From a virus, in IMG/VR virus record IMGVR_UViG_3300044624_000747, positions 1 through 44,731 of that record: DNA of 44,731 bases; one strand, written 5' to 3'. The position numbers and the translations under genes were made by a program. Each line of letters begins with the position of its first letter. Positions within the stretch are counted from its first letter, which is position 1. Shown here piece after piece: positions 24,997 through 33,702 of this stretch. The notes under the pieces are model-generated. The model was not told the origin of the DNA. It saw only the letters and a program-made list of their open reading frames with translations, and did no database searches.

Positions 24997-26219
24997 ATAC
25001 AGAAGCAGCAGTAATTACATCAGTATGTCAGAATAAAGATATTGCTACTATTCTGGCAGATAACGTTGATGATATTTTCCAATCCCACCGCGACGTTTGG
25101 GAAGGTCTGAAGTCTTACTACTACAAGTTTAAGTCTGTTCCAGATGCTAATGTACTTCAGGAGAAGTTCCGTGATTTTGAGCCCGTCAAGGTTACTGCTG
25201 AGACTGGGTACTATCTTGACCAACTAAAGAATGAGTATCTTGCATCTCGTATGCGTAATCTACTCATGAAGAGTGGATCATCACTAAAAGAAAATGCTGC
25301 TGCTAGGGTTCTTGCAGATATGCAATCAGAAATTGCATCTCTTTCAAGGCTTACTAATAATGTGCGAGATGTTGATCTTACTGACTATGAGTTGGCAGAG
25401 AAGCACATTATCGCAGTCCAGGAACGCTCAGAAGTTATGGGTGGTAGTCCAGGCATCAAAACTGGTTTCACCGCGCTTGATTTAGCCTATCCTACTGGCA
25501 TGGCCCCAGGGCATCTTATTGTTGCTATCGGCTGGCCTGGTCGTGGAAAGACATGGCTTACCTCATACTTGGCATGTAAGGCATGGGAGCAGGGATTCAA
25601 GCCTATGATTGTTTCTCTAGAGATGAGTCCAGAGAATATGCGTGACCGTATCTATACTATGCTTGGAAGCGGAATGTTTAGAGCCTCCGACTTTTCCCGT
25701 GGCAATATTAACATTGATGATTTCCACAATTGGGCAAAGAAGCGTTTTGATGATAAGAATAGTTTTATTCTAGTATCTAACGAGGGGACAAATGAAGTTA
25801 CACCGCAGACAGTACAGGGTAAAATCGATCAGCATCGCCCCGACCTTGTTATCTTGGATTATCACCAGTTGTTTAATGACACTAAGCGATCTAATTCTGA
25901 AGTTGAGCGGAACCGTAATATCTCGCGGGAATTTAAACTACTAGCCGTTCGTAATAATATCCCTGTCATTGACATTACAGCAGCCACAATGGATGATGTA
26001 TCAGACCAACATTCGCCACCACTACTATCACAGGTAGCATGGTCAAAGGCTATTGAATATGATGCTGATATGGCAATGGCTGTGCATCGTCATCCAGATA
26101 CAAATATCATTGAAGTCGTTAGCCGAAAGAACCGTCATGGAACAGAATTTGCATTCTACCTAGACTGGGATATTGATCGTGGAGTGGTAAAAGAGATCTA
26201 TGACGATATCCCTGTTTGA
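24993..26219 (+). CDS. DnaB-like replicative helicase
   Basis: A 408-aa RecA-fold helicase that unwinds DNA ahead of the phage polymerase. Residues 1-125 form a reduced DnaB N-terminal helical domain. Residues about 155-400 are the motor: Walker A GWPGRGKT at 180-187, motif 1a with MIVSLEMSPENM, Walker B LVILDY near 285-290, and a final region with VVSRKNRHG containing the arginine/lysine pair used between subunits. It lies just before the primase gene, the normal partner. Start ATG 24993 follows GGAGG. Confidence 0.9.
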   Translation: MNTEAAVITSVCQNKDIATILADNVDDIFQSHRDVWEGLKSYYYKFKSVPDANVLQEKFRDFEPVKVTAETGYYLDQLKNEYLASRMRNLLMKSGSSLKENAAARVLADMQSEIASLSRLTNNVRDVDLTDYELAEKHIIAVQERSEVMGGSPGIKTGFTALDLAYPTGMAPGHLIVAIGWPGRGKTWLTSYLACKAWEQGFKPMIVSLEMSPENMRDRIYTMLGSGMFRASDFSRGNINIDDFHNWAKKRFDDKNSFILVSNEGTNEVTPQTVQGKIDQHRPDLVILDYHQLFNDTKRSNSEVERNRNISREFKLLAVRNNIPVIDITAATMDDVSDQHSPPLLSQVAWSKAIEYDADMAMAVHRHPDTNIIEVVSRKNRHGTEFAFYLDWDIDRGVVKEIYDDIPV

Positions 26220-26228
26220 TGATATAAT
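26220..26228 (+). promoter_or_regulatory. extended -10 promoter TGATATAAT
   Basis: TGATATAAT lies right after the helicase stop (TGA 26217-26219), 16 bases before ATG 26245. It is identical to the motif at 3222, 32049 and 43156. A transcript from it would have a leader of about 10 bases. Confidence 0.55.
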
Positions 26229-26244
26229 GATTTTAGGTATCATC

Positions 26245-26523
26245 ATGGGTAAAAAAATGAAAAGTTTTGGCATTAGTGGTCAAATAAACGATGACTCATC
26301 TATCCCAAGACTAAGACAAGAATATCAATATCTTATGGAACAAGATATGAGAAGTCAGGGCTACGTCCCCATGCTAGACCTTGACGTACAATTCTGGCTA
26401 GACTATAATGAAGAACAAGACATATACAATTTTGAGATAGTATTATATGGAGTATATGTCGGTAAAAAGAAAGCCTATCAGTATGAAGGCTTCTCAGGAC
26501 AGTCCTTGATACCTAAGCAATAA
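26245..26523 (+). CDS. small protein of unknown function before the primase
   Basis: Start taken at ATG 26245 (MGKKMKSFGISGQI), because the promoter at 26220-26228 would transcribe from about 26235; an in-frame ATG at 26200 would overlap the helicase by 20 bases. The product is 92 aa, with a strand-rich end (EQDIYNFEIVLYGVYVGKKK). No family is recognised. It lies between helicase and primase, so a replication accessory role is possible but unproven. Confidence 0.55.
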   Translation: MGKKMKSFGISGQINDDSSIPRLRQEYQYLMEQDMRSQGYVPMLDLDVQFWLDYNEEQDIYNFEIVLYGVYVGKKKAYQYEGFSGQSLIPKQ

Positions 26524-26531
26524 GGAAGCAA

Positions 26532-27491
26532 ATGCTCTTGGAAACTTACAGCCCCTCGCACATGCGAGCAATAGTAAGGCAACTTGGCCTGCACGTTGTA
26601 AGCGAAACATCTAATGACTTTTTATGCTTATGTCCATTCCATGGCAATAGGCATACACCATCATTTTCTGTAAGCCATCAGAAGGGCTTATATCTATGCT
26701 TTAATCCATCATGTGGAGCCAGCGGAACTATTGTTGAGTTGGTAAAAAATATTACACATCGTAATGAATTTGAGGCATTAAGATTTATTATTTCTGCACA
26801 GCAGACTGCACAGGAAAATTTCGAAGAAGAACTTGCAGAAATTCTAGACGAAAAGCCTGAGTACGCCGACTTTGACCAGAATGTCTTAGATCGCCTACAC
26901 TCTCAGATAAATGATAGATCTAGAGAATATCTAAATGGGCGCGGTATAAATGATGAATCAATAGATCACTTTAAACTTGGATATTCTGCAAGCCAAGATA
27001 TGGTAATTGTTCCAGTACATTCACCAGATGGAATTCCAGTAGGTCTTGTAGGTAGATCAATAGAGGGTAAGTCTTTTAAGAATAGTACAGGGCTGCCAAG
27101 AAATAAGACTATGTTTAATATTCATCGTGCTAAGAGAATGGGCGGTGCGGTAATTATAGTAGAGTCCTCCTTTGATGCGATTAGAGTACATCAGTCTGGA
27201 TATCCAAATGTTGTTGCTACTCTAGGAGGCTCCATGTCAAAGATAAATCTTAGTAATCTTAATAGAAACTTTAGTAAGATTATCATTATGACTGATGCTG
27301 ACGAGGCGGGAAGAAGTCTTGGGAAACTCATAGCAAATACTTTAAAGACAAAAGAAGTCTTGTGGGCACATTACTCAAATGATATCCTATATCCACATGA
27401 TGCGAAAGATGTTGGGGACATGACAGAAAAAGAGATTAGAACTTGTATAGAAAATTCCCTTGCAGACTACGAATACAGAATGGTACAATAG
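26532..27491 (+). CDS. DNA primase (CHC2 zinc finger and TOPRIM)
   Basis: A 319-aa primase. The zinc finger is at residues 32-61 (LCLCPFHGNRHTPSFSV, then CFNPSCGASGT) with Cys34, His37, Cys56 and Cys61. A catalytic core follows, with the TOPRIM Glu211 in VIIVESSFDAI, and Asp255 and Asp257 in TDADEAG. The helicase-interaction domain of DnaG is absent, and the helicase is a separate gene (24993-26219). It makes RNA primers for the lagging strand. Start ATG 26532 follows AAGGAAG. Confidence 0.93.
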   Translation: MLLETYSPSHMRAIVRQLGLHVVSETSNDFLCLCPFHGNRHTPSFSVSHQKGLYLCFNPSCGASGTIVELVKNITHRNEFEALRFIISAQQTAQENFEEELAEILDEKPEYADFDQNVLDRLHSQINDRSREYLNGRGINDESIDHFKLGYSASQDMVIVPVHSPDGIPVGLVGRSIEGKSFKNSTGLPRNKTMFNIHRAKRMGGAVIIVESSFDAIRVHQSGYPNVVATLGGSMSKINLSNLNRNFSKIIIMTDADEAGRSLGKLIANTLKTKEVLWAHYSNDILYPHDAKDVGDMTEKEIRTCIENSLADYEYRMVQ

Positions 27492-27535
27492 TTATACAGG
27501 GCATAATATAGCCCAATATACATAGGAGATATACA

Positions 27536-28201
27536 ATGGGATTAGTAAAAGGTCTTAAGGCCATGAACCAAACAATTGATCGCCCCGCTGCTTCTTCAGA
27601 CGGTCCTCGCGGTCGCTGGCTAAAGTTAAACGATGGTCAGAGTGTAAAGATTAAGTTTCTTCAGGAACTAGATCCTGATTCACCAAATTATAGCGATAAG
27701 GCTGGACTAGCATTTATTGCTGTTGAGCATACCAACCCATCTGATTACCGTCGCAAGGCTCTTTGCAGCATTGAAGACCAGGGTCGCTGCTTTGGATGCG
27801 AGATGCATCGTCGTGACCCAAAGGCTGGTTGGAAGGGTCGTAGCCGACTCTACTGCAACATCCTTGTAAACGATGGTAATGAAGATCCATACGTTGCAAT
27901 TTTCTCTCAAGGTACTGGCCCCAAGTCAGCCACACCTGAGATTATCCAGTACGCTGGAGAAACTGGAAGTATCACTTCCAACACCTGGCGATTGAAGCGC
28001 ACAGGAGAGCGTACCGATACAAACTACAGCATCATTCCACTACCTACGGATTCAGATCCAGTAGATATTGACGAACTAGAACTGTTTGATCTTGAGAAGA
28101 TCGCAGTTCGTGATGTTCCTTACGATGAGCAAGAAGGCTTCTACACAGGCGTTTCTGGTGGAGAAGATAGCGGTTCATCATCATCAAATGTTGAATGGTA
28201 A
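27536..28201 (+). CDS. single-stranded DNA-binding protein (T4 gp32-like type)
   Basis: A 221-aa protein. Residues 28-60 (GRWLKLNDGQSVKIKFLQEL) open an OB-type fold; residues 78-95 (ALCSIEDQGRCFGCEMHRR) place three Cys and a His for zinc binding, as in gp32-like proteins. The C-terminus is acidic and Ser/Gly-rich (GGEDSGSSSSNVEW), the usual tail for recruiting partner proteins. All 14 Arg codons are CGN, none AGA, unlike the tail genes, which suggests high expression. AGGAGA (27524-27529) precedes ATG 27536. It lies between the primase and polymerase genes. Confidence 0.75.
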   Translation: MGLVKGLKAMNQTIDRPAASSDGPRGRWLKLNDGQSVKIKFLQELDPDSPNYSDKAGLAFIAVEHTNPSDYRRKALCSIEDQGRCFGCEMHRRDPKAGWKGRSRLYCNILVNDGNEDPYVAIFSQGTGPKSATPEIIQYAGETGSITSNTWRLKRTGERTDTNYSIIPLPTDSDPVDIDELELFDLEKIAVRDVPYDEQEGFYTGVSGGEDSGSSSSNVEW

Positions 28202-28210
28202 ATAGAAATT

Positions 28211-28250
28211 ATGCTACGCTAGGGCGGTAGAAATACCGCCCTAGCAGCAT
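28211..28250 (+). terminator. long perfect hairpin between the SSB and polymerase genes
   Basis: GCTAGGGCGGTA (28218-28229) pairs with TACCGCCCTAGC (28234-28245) around a GAAA loop, and after a two-base bulge (AC) ATGCT pairs with AGCAT (28246-28250): 17 bp in all. No T-run follows, so it may be a weak terminator, an mRNA-stability or processing hairpin, or a translation control. The polymerase ribosome-binding site (AGGAG) starts only three bases after it. Confidence 0.65.
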
Positions 28251-28262
28251 TATAGGAGAAAA

Positions 28263-31200
28263 GTGACTGATTTAGTACATCTACATGTTCATAGCCATTA
28301 CAGTCTAATGGATGGCCTTTCCTCACCAGCAGAATTGTTGTCAGCCGCAAAAGATCTAGGTCAAACAGCCCTTGCTGTGACTGATCACGGCACACTATCT
28401 TCCCATCGTGATATGCAGAAGTCTGCACGCGAGGCGGGACTAAAGCCAATTCTTGGAGTAGAGGCTTATATCTCAGAGACAGATAGATTTGACAAGCGAG
28501 ATATCAAAAGTCGTGATGACAATACTCAGGTATTTAATCACATCATCCTGCTCGCTAAAAATCAGGATGGATTACAGAACCTTCAGAAGTTATCTGAGTT
28601 AGCATGGAACGAGGGCTTCTACCGCAAACCACGAATCGACTTTGAAGTGTTGAGTGATTATGGCGATGGTCTTATTGTTCTCTCAGGATGCCTTAATGGT
28701 CTTATCACTAAGGCAATTCAGCGCGGTGACGAGGAGAAGGCTCGCAATATGCTCAAGTGGTTTAAGAACCGCTTTGAAGATGACTTCTACATGGAAGTTC
28801 AGCCACATAATCCACCAGAGATTAATCATTCACTACTCAATCTAGCAGATGAGTACAAGATAAAGCCAGTCACTACATCTGACTGCCATTTTGCGCGGGA
28901 AGACCAGAGAGCAGTAGAAGAAGCACTACTCATCCTTTCTACTAAGCCTAATATGAATAAGGATGCATCTTACGCATCTGGCAAGCAGATCAAGGATGTG
29001 TTCGAAAGGCTTAATCACCTGTACCCAGAACGCCCCATCTCCTTTGAGGGCTGGGATCTATTTATTCAAAATCGTCTGGATATTGATACTTGGTATAAGA
29101 ATTCTGGAATTGATCGTACAGATATTTATGAAAGCACTCTAGAGATTGCTGATAAGATTGGAGAGTATGAGTATCATGAGAATCTATCCCTTCTTCCTAA
29201 GCCGAAGAAGAACCCAAATACACAGTTGCGGGAACTCTGCGAAAAGTCTCTCTCAGAAAGAGAATTAGATAACGATGAATACCGTACTAGGCTAGATGAG
29301 GAACTTGGAGTAATTGAGGACAAGGATTTTGCCTCATACTTCCTAGTAGTTGCGGATATGATTCAGTATGCAAAGGGAAATGATATTCTGGTAGGTCCAG
29401 GGCGAGGCTCTGCTGCTGGCTCTCTAGTATGCTACTTGCTTGGCATCACAGAAGTAGATCCTATTGAGTATGATCTATTGTTCTTCCGATTTATTAATCC
29501 AGAACGAAACGACTTCCCAGATATTGATACAGACTTTATGGACAGGCGTCGTAACGAGGTTAAGGAATACCTACGCAAAAAGTTTAAGAACGTTGCCAGT
29601 ATTTCTACCTTCCAGTATTTTAAGGACAAAGGTGTTGTTCGTGACGCCTCCCGCGTATTTGCAGTACCTCTAGGAGATGTAAATAAGGCTCTGAAGGGTA
29701 TTGAGACTTGGGAGGATTTTGAATCAAATCCAAATACTAGGTGGTTCCGTGATAAGTACCCAGAAGTGACGGACTTGGCTAGCAAGTTGCGTGGTCGTAT
29801 CCGTGCAGTAGGTGTTCACGCAGCAGGCGTAGTTGTTGCAAAAGAGCCTATCTCAAAGTATGCTCCGATGGAAACTAGAAGTGATGCTAACGATAAAGTT
29901 AGTGGAAGAGTTCCAGTTGTAGCATATGACATGGAGCAAGCAGCAGATATTGGACTGATTAAACTAGATGCTCTAGGACTTAAAACTCTTTCTGTCGTAA
30001 AAGATACGCTAGATATCATCAAGGATCGTCATGGTAAAGATATTGATTTGCACTCTATTTCACTAGATGATGAGTTAGTTTACCAAGATCTATCTAATGG
30101 ATTTACCAAGGGCGTGTTCCAGGCAGAAGCAACTCCGTACACTAATCTGCTAATTAAAATGGGCGTCGAAAGATTTGAAGATCTTGTTGCCTCTAATGCT
30201 CTAGTACGTCCTGGCGCTATGAATACCGTAGGCGCAGCGTACATTTCACGCAAGCAGGGGCGGGAACAAATTAAGTACGTCCATGAGATCATGAAGCCAT
30301 TTACTGAGCGTACATATGGCGTTATTATCTATCAGGAACAGGTAATGCAAGCCTGCGTCCACCTTGGAGGAATGACTTGGGCAGAGGCTGATAAGGTCCG
30401 TAAGATTATTGGCAAGAAGAAGGACGCTAAGGAGTTTGATGCGTTCAAGGATAAGTTTATTTCAGGAGCAGTAAATCATATTAGTGTAGAGGATGCAGAG
30501 CATCTGTGGCACGACTTTGAGGCTCACGCAGGATATTCATTTAACCGCTCTCATGCCGTAGCATATTCAATGCTTTCATACTGGACCGCATGGCTCAAGC
30601 ATTACTATCCACTAGAGTTCATCTTTGCTATTCTTAAAAACGAGGGCGACAAGGATGCTAGAACAGAGTACTTGCTAGAGGCAAAGAGATTGAACCTAAA
30701 GGTTTTACTTCCTCATGTTAATGAATCTGACATAGATTTTAGTTTACAGGGAGATAGCATTAGGTTCGGACTTGCAGATATTAAGTTTATTAGTGAAAGT
30801 ATTAGCAATAAATTAATTGCAGCAAGGCCATTTAGTAATTACGCAGAGTTAATTGAATTTTCCCAGAAGAAGGGGAGTGGTGTTAACAGTCGTGCTATTT
30901 CTGCACTTAACGCAATCGGTGGCGCGGCCTTTGATGATAATCCCCGTACTGGAAATGAATCTGAGAATTACTATGAGTATCTAAATATTCCTAAGTTTGA
31001 CGTTAAGGGAATTACTCCGTATGTAAGATCACAAGTATCTCCACTAGAAGACTTTACAGAAGACGGTTGCTACGTTCTTCTTGCTATGGTTAAGTCAATT
31101 AAGAAGGGGCAGGGATGGTCAAGAGTAGAATTGGTAGACGATACTGGAGCAATCGGGATCTTTCATTCCGAAAATACACAGATCGAAACAGGAAACATGT

Positions 31201-31538
31201 ACTTCTTCCTAGTAGGGGACAATCGAATTCATCGATATGTTACTATAGAGGACGTAGTTGATCGTAAGGCAGATCCCTTTATTGAATTCCTTTATATGGA
31301 AGAAGTCCTTGCTGGAGAAGGAGAAAAGTTTATAGTAGATTTTACTAACTATAAAACAAAGGCTGGCAAGATGATGGCACACGTTATTGTGTCTAATAAA
31401 GATAAAGAAATGCAGAGACTTATTGTGTTCCCCAAACTGTATGCACAAGCATTAGGAAAGATGAAGTCGGGAACAATTGTTGATTTGCAAATAGGCAAAA
31501 TGGAAGATGGAACACTAACAGTTAGGAATGTAGGATGA
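28263..31538 (+). CDS. dnaE: DNA polymerase III alpha subunit (DnaE-type)
   Basis: A 1091-aa C-family polymerase that copies the phage genome. The N-terminal PHP domain has H6-L-H8-V-H10 and HSHYSLMDGLSSP; a later EAYISETDR and TSDCHFARED complete it. The palm has GPGRGSAAGSLVCYLLGITE and the catalytic pair in FPDIDTDFMD (D420 and D422, inferred by comparison with E. coli D401/D403). Finger and thumb text includes HAAGVVVAKE, NALVRPGAM and SFNRSHAVAYSMLSYWTAW. A C-terminal OB domain is present (YVLLAMVKSIKKGQGWSR). It is slightly shorter than cellular DnaE. Start is GTG 28263 after AGGAG. No phage sliding clamp is visible in the window. Confidence 0.95.
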   Translation: MTDLVHLHVHSHYSLMDGLSSPAELLSAAKDLGQTALAVTDHGTLSSHRDMQKSAREAGLKPILGVEAYISETDRFDKRDIKSRDDNTQVFNHIILLAKNQDGLQNLQKLSELAWNEGFYRKPRIDFEVLSDYGDGLIVLSGCLNGLITKAIQRGDEEKARNMLKWFKNRFEDDFYMEVQPHNPPEINHSLLNLADEYKIKPVTTSDCHFAREDQRAVEEALLILSTKPNMNKDASYASGKQIKDVFERLNHLYPERPISFEGWDLFIQNRLDIDTWYKNSGIDRTDIYESTLEIADKIGEYEYHENLSLLPKPKKNPNTQLRELCEKSLSERELDNDEYRTRLDEELGVIEDKDFASYFLVVADMIQYAKGNDILVGPGRGSAAGSLVCYLLGITEVDPIEYDLLFFRFINPERNDFPDIDTDFMDRRRNEVKEYLRKKFKNVASISTFQYFKDKGVVRDASRVFAVPLGDVNKALKGIETWEDFESNPNTRWFRDKYPEVTDLASKLRGRIRAVGVHAAGVVVAKEPISKYAPMETRSDANDKVSGRVPVVAYDMEQAADIGLIKLDALGLKTLSVVKDTLDIIKDRHGKDIDLHSISLDDELVYQDLSNGFTKGVFQAEATPYTNLLIKMGVERFEDLVASNALVRPGAMNTVGAAYISRKQGREQIKYVHEIMKPFTERTYGVIIYQEQVMQACVHLGGMTWAEADKVRKIIGKKKDAKEFDAFKDKFISGAVNHISVEDAEHLWHDFEAHAGYSFNRSHAVAYSMLSYWTAWLKHYYPLEFIFAILKNEGDKDARTEYLLEAKRLNLKVLLPHVNESDIDFSLQGDSIRFGLADIKFISESISNKLIAARPFSNYAELIEFSQKKGSGVNSRAISALNAIGGAAFDDNPRTGNESENYYEYLNIPKFDVKGITPYVRSQVSPLEDFTEDGCYVLLAMVKSIKKGQGWSRVELVDDTGAIGIFHSENTQIETGNMYFFLVGDNRIHRYVTIEDVVDRKADPFIEFLYMEEVLAGEGEKFIVDFTNYKTKAGKMMAHVIVSNKDKEMQRLIVFPKLYAQALGKMKSGTIVDLQIGKMEDGTLTVRNVG

Positions 31539-31723
31539 GTGAGCAGGCAGTAGATCTTAATCTAGGGAAAGTGCTTATGGCTATTCTTAAAAGATATAAG
31601 AAGGTAGAAGTAAGTCCACAAGCATTACTAGAAGAAGTAGACGAAAACTATCAATTAAGAATTGATTTTAATGACGAGACAGAGATGTTTGAGATAACTC
31701 TGGAGGAGACAAATGAATCTTGA
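31535..31723 (+). CDS. small acidic protein of unknown function
   Basis: A 62-aa protein starting in an ATGA overlap with the polymerase stop. It has a short helix (KVLMAILKRYKKVEVSPQAL) and an acidic strand-rich end (YQLRIDFNDETEMFEITLEE). No motif identifies it. Its stop overlaps the following MazG-like gene by 11 bases, so it is expressed in the same operon as the polymerase. Confidence 0.6.
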   Translation: MSEQAVDLNLGKVLMAILKRYKKVEVSPQALLEEVDENYQLRIDFNDETEMFEITLEETNES

Positions 31724-32051
31724 TAAATTAGCAGAGCAGTTACATGAAACGGCTATAGAAAAAGGATTTTGGACTCCATTAGCATTTATGGAGCCAGGAG
31801 ATGATTTTATTTTCTATTGCAAGCAATTAGCAATGGTGCATTCAGAAGTGACAGAAGTCCTAGAGGCTTTGCGTAAGGATAAGGGGCAGGATGTTGTAGT
31901 TGAAGAACTTGCTGACATTATCATTCGCGTACTTGATTTATATGCTGGTCTATATAACAATGGTATCGTTACTGATTCATTAAATAAAACAGTTAGAAAA
32001 AAGGCAAGGGTAAATAAGGATAGGCCAAGACTTCACGGCGTTCGTGGATGA
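31713..32051 (+). CDS. MazG-like nucleotide pyrophosphohydrolase
   Basis: A 112-aa helical protein. The metal-binding set is E45-V-T-E48 on one helix and E64/E65 with D68 on the next (VVEELADIIIRVLDL), the E-x-x-E and E-x-x-D pattern of all-alpha NTP pyrophosphohydrolases. Such enzymes hydrolyse nucleoside triphosphates to monophosphates; in phages they may lower alarmone levels or steer dNTP pools. GGAGG is well placed before ATG 31713. Its TGA (32049-32051) is the start of a TGATATAAT promoter. Confidence 0.8.
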   Translation: MNLDKLAEQLHETAIEKGFWTPLAFMEPGDDFIFYCKQLAMVHSEVTEVLEALRKDKGQDVVVEELADIIIRVLDLYAGLYNNGIVTDSLNKTVRKKARVNKDRPRLHGVRG

Positions 32052-32057
32052 TATAAT
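32049..32057 (+). promoter_or_regulatory. extended -10 promoter TGATATAAT sharing a stop codon
   Basis: The TGA stop of the MazG-like gene is the first three bases of TGATATAAT. The next ATG is at 32067, nine bases after the -10. Transcription about seven bases after the -10 would give an almost leaderless message. There is no obvious ribosome-binding site before 32067. Confidence 0.6.
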
Positions 32058-32066
32058 AGTAATATA

Positions 32067-32336
32067 ATGGAAGGCTATGTCTTAAAGGGCATCGAAGATG
32101 AATATTTATTAGTTATTAAATCTAGTGAATATGAGGAAATTCTTTACCTTATCGACAGAATTGCCGCTAGTAGACTTAAAAGATATAAAGAGTTTGCCAT
32201 AGAATTAGAAAAGAGTTTAAATGATGATGGTCGCAGAAGAGATTCTGGCAAAACTAGACCCAAAAACACGACAAAGAATACAACTAGCAACAGAAGTAGA
32301 CGTAAAAAAACAAGCAACTCCAAGCATTGGTCTTAA
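32067..32336 (+). CDS. small protein overlapping the recA start
   Basis: An 89-aa frame. Residues 1-52 read as a normal alpha/beta protein (YVLKGIEDEYLLVIKSSEYE, IDRIAASRLKRYKEFAIELE). The last 35 (DDGRRRDSGKTRPKNTTKN onward) are low complexity and very basic, because they are read out of frame over the recA gene. The overlap is 116 bases, exceptional in this genome. Either the protein has an unstructured basic tail made by overprinting, or its real gene has a stop lost recently. A promoter lies nine bases upstream. Confidence 0.5.
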   Translation: MEGYVLKGIEDEYLLVIKSSEYEEILYLIDRIAASRLKRYKEFAIELEKSLNDDGRRRDSGKTRPKNTTKNTTSNRSRRKKTSNSKHWS

Positions 32337-33219
32337 TTTATCACTTAAAGGTGGACTAGGATATGGCAGACAGGTCATGGTCTGGGGAAACAAGAGTGCT
32401 GGAAAATCTTCATTCTGCCTACAAATGATTGGCATGGCGCAGAAAGAAGGAAAGACCTGTGCCTGGATTGATTCAGAATCATCATATTCAGCATCATGGG
32501 CGGAGGGGCTTGGGGTTGATTCATCCCAACTAATTTATTCTCCAGCCAAGACTATTAATGACATGGTAGATGTAGGAACAAGCCTAATGACTGCTGGTGT
32601 TGATATTATTGTAGTTGATTCTATCTCTGCACTACTTCCAGCCATCTACTTTGACAAAGATGGCGATGAATTAAAACAACTACAAGATACAAAGCAGATC
32701 GGCGCGGAAGCAAAGGACATGACACATGCAGTCAAAATGCTTAATTACGCTAATCAGGATACTCTCCTGGTACTCATCAGCCAACAAAGAAATCAATTTG
32801 GCAGTATGCACGCATCACATATCCCAACTGGAGGAATGGCCGTTAAGTTCTTCTCCAGCACGGTTATCAAACTCTGGTCATCAGAAGCAGAAGCAAACCA
32901 AATAAAAGATGAAGTACAGGTTGGCGATAAATTAATTCAACAAAAAGTTGGTCGTCCAGTAAACTGGATTGTAGATTATAACAAACTTGGACCTCCAAAT
33001 CTTTCTGGACAATATGACTTTTACTACCAAGGATCTCATGTTGGAATAGATAGAGTAGCAGAGGTACTAGACGTAGCAGAAATGATGGGTAAGGTAGAGC
33101 GAGGCGGTGCCTGGTACACGGTACTTGGTGAAAGGCTGCAGGGAAGGGCTAAGGCGGTTCAGTATTTAAGAGATAATCCAGAGGTAGTTGATACCTTAGA
33201 GGCTATGATTTATGGCTGA
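32221..33219 (+). CDS. RecA-like recombinase
   Basis: A 332-aa RecA/SAK4-type ATPase. Walker A GNKSAGKS lies at 56-63, Walker B DIIVVDSISALLP at 128-140, and VLISQQRNQFG with the following loop matches the RecA L2 region. The N-terminus (EEILAKLDPKTRQRIQLATE) followed by PSIGLNLSLKGGLGYGRQV is familiar from actinophage RecA proteins, so the start at ATG 32221 (three ATGs in a row, 32221-32229) is kept despite the long overlap. It pairs homologous strands for repair and recombination-dependent replication, with the nuclease genes just downstream as partners. Confidence 0.92.
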   Translation: MMMVAEEILAKLDPKTRQRIQLATEVDVKKQATPSIGLNLSLKGGLGYGRQVMVWGNKSAGKSSFCLQMIGMAQKEGKTCAWIDSESSYSASWAEGLGVDSSQLIYSPAKTINDMVDVGTSLMTAGVDIIVVDSISALLPAIYFDKDGDELKQLQDTKQIGAEAKDMTHAVKMLNYANQDTLLVLISQQRNQFGSMHASHIPTGGMAVKFFSSTVIKLWSSEAEANQIKDEVQVGDKLIQQKVGRPVNWIVDYNKLGPPNLSGQYDFYYQGSHVGIDRVAEVLDVAEMMGKVERGGAWYTVLGERLQGRAKAVQYLRDNPEVVDTLEAMIYG

Positions 33220-33391
33220 GTCCCTAGAAGATTTTCTTGAGGTTTCTAAAAAACAAAACACAATAAAGATACAGGGATCTCTAACATGTATTGAATGTGA
33301 CGAGGTAGTACCAGAAGGGCTTCTAGATGAGGATCAAATGATCTTAAGTTTTAGATGCTCTCTAAATCATGAATCTAGGGTTAAGATATAA
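33212..33391 (+). CDS. small zinc-binding protein
   Basis: A 59-aa protein from ATG 33212, overlapping the recA stop by eight bases and the next ATG by one (TAATG). It begins with an acidic helix (MAESLEDFLEVSKKQ) and continues with C-I-E-C at residues 26-29 and a late C-S-L-N-H, giving a possible Cys3-His zinc site. No family is recognised. It lies between recA and a probable nuclease gene. Confidence 0.65.
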   Translation: MAESLEDFLEVSKKQNTIKIQGSLTCIECDEVVPEGLLDEDQMILSFRCSLNHESRVKI

Positions 33392-33702
33392 TGTCTGAGG
33401 CTAACGAGATTAAGAGGGATGGTGCCAAGGGTCAGAAAAATTCTGGTCGTGGGCAATACCAAAAGGGTGACGCAAAGTGGCACAACTTTGTAGTTGATTA
33501 TAAAGAAACTGCTAAGTCAGTAGCAGTAAATAAGGAAATGTGGGCAAAGATTTGCACAGATACATTTCGCGTAGATAGAAGTATGCATCCACTTTTAAAA
33601 TTAATTATTGGTGAAGGTGCTTCAAAGGTCCGACTGGCAGTAGTAGAGTGGGATATTCTAGAAGAATTGGTAGAGGCTTATGAACGTGATAGAAGCAGTT
33701 AG
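33391..33702 (+). CDS. possible Hjc-like PD-(D/E)XK nuclease
   Basis: A 103-aa basic protein. Residues 28-36 (DAKWHNFVVDYKETAKSVAV includes D-Y-K as a D/E-x-K candidate) are followed by a helix with AKICTDTF and then strands LLKLIIGEGASKVRLAVVEW. This order (acidic residue, E/D-x-K strand, Ser-containing loop, helix, two strands) is that of archaeal-type Holliday junction resolvases and small phage PD-(D/E)XK nucleases. A Gly/Lys-rich start could bind DNA. A RuvC-like resolvase is also present in the window, so its substrate may differ. Confidence 0.45.
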   Translation: MSEANEIKRDGAKGQKNSGRGQYQKGDAKWHNFVVDYKETAKSVAVNKEMWAKICTDTFRVDRSMHPLLKLIIGEGASKVRLAVVEWDILEELVEAYERDRSS

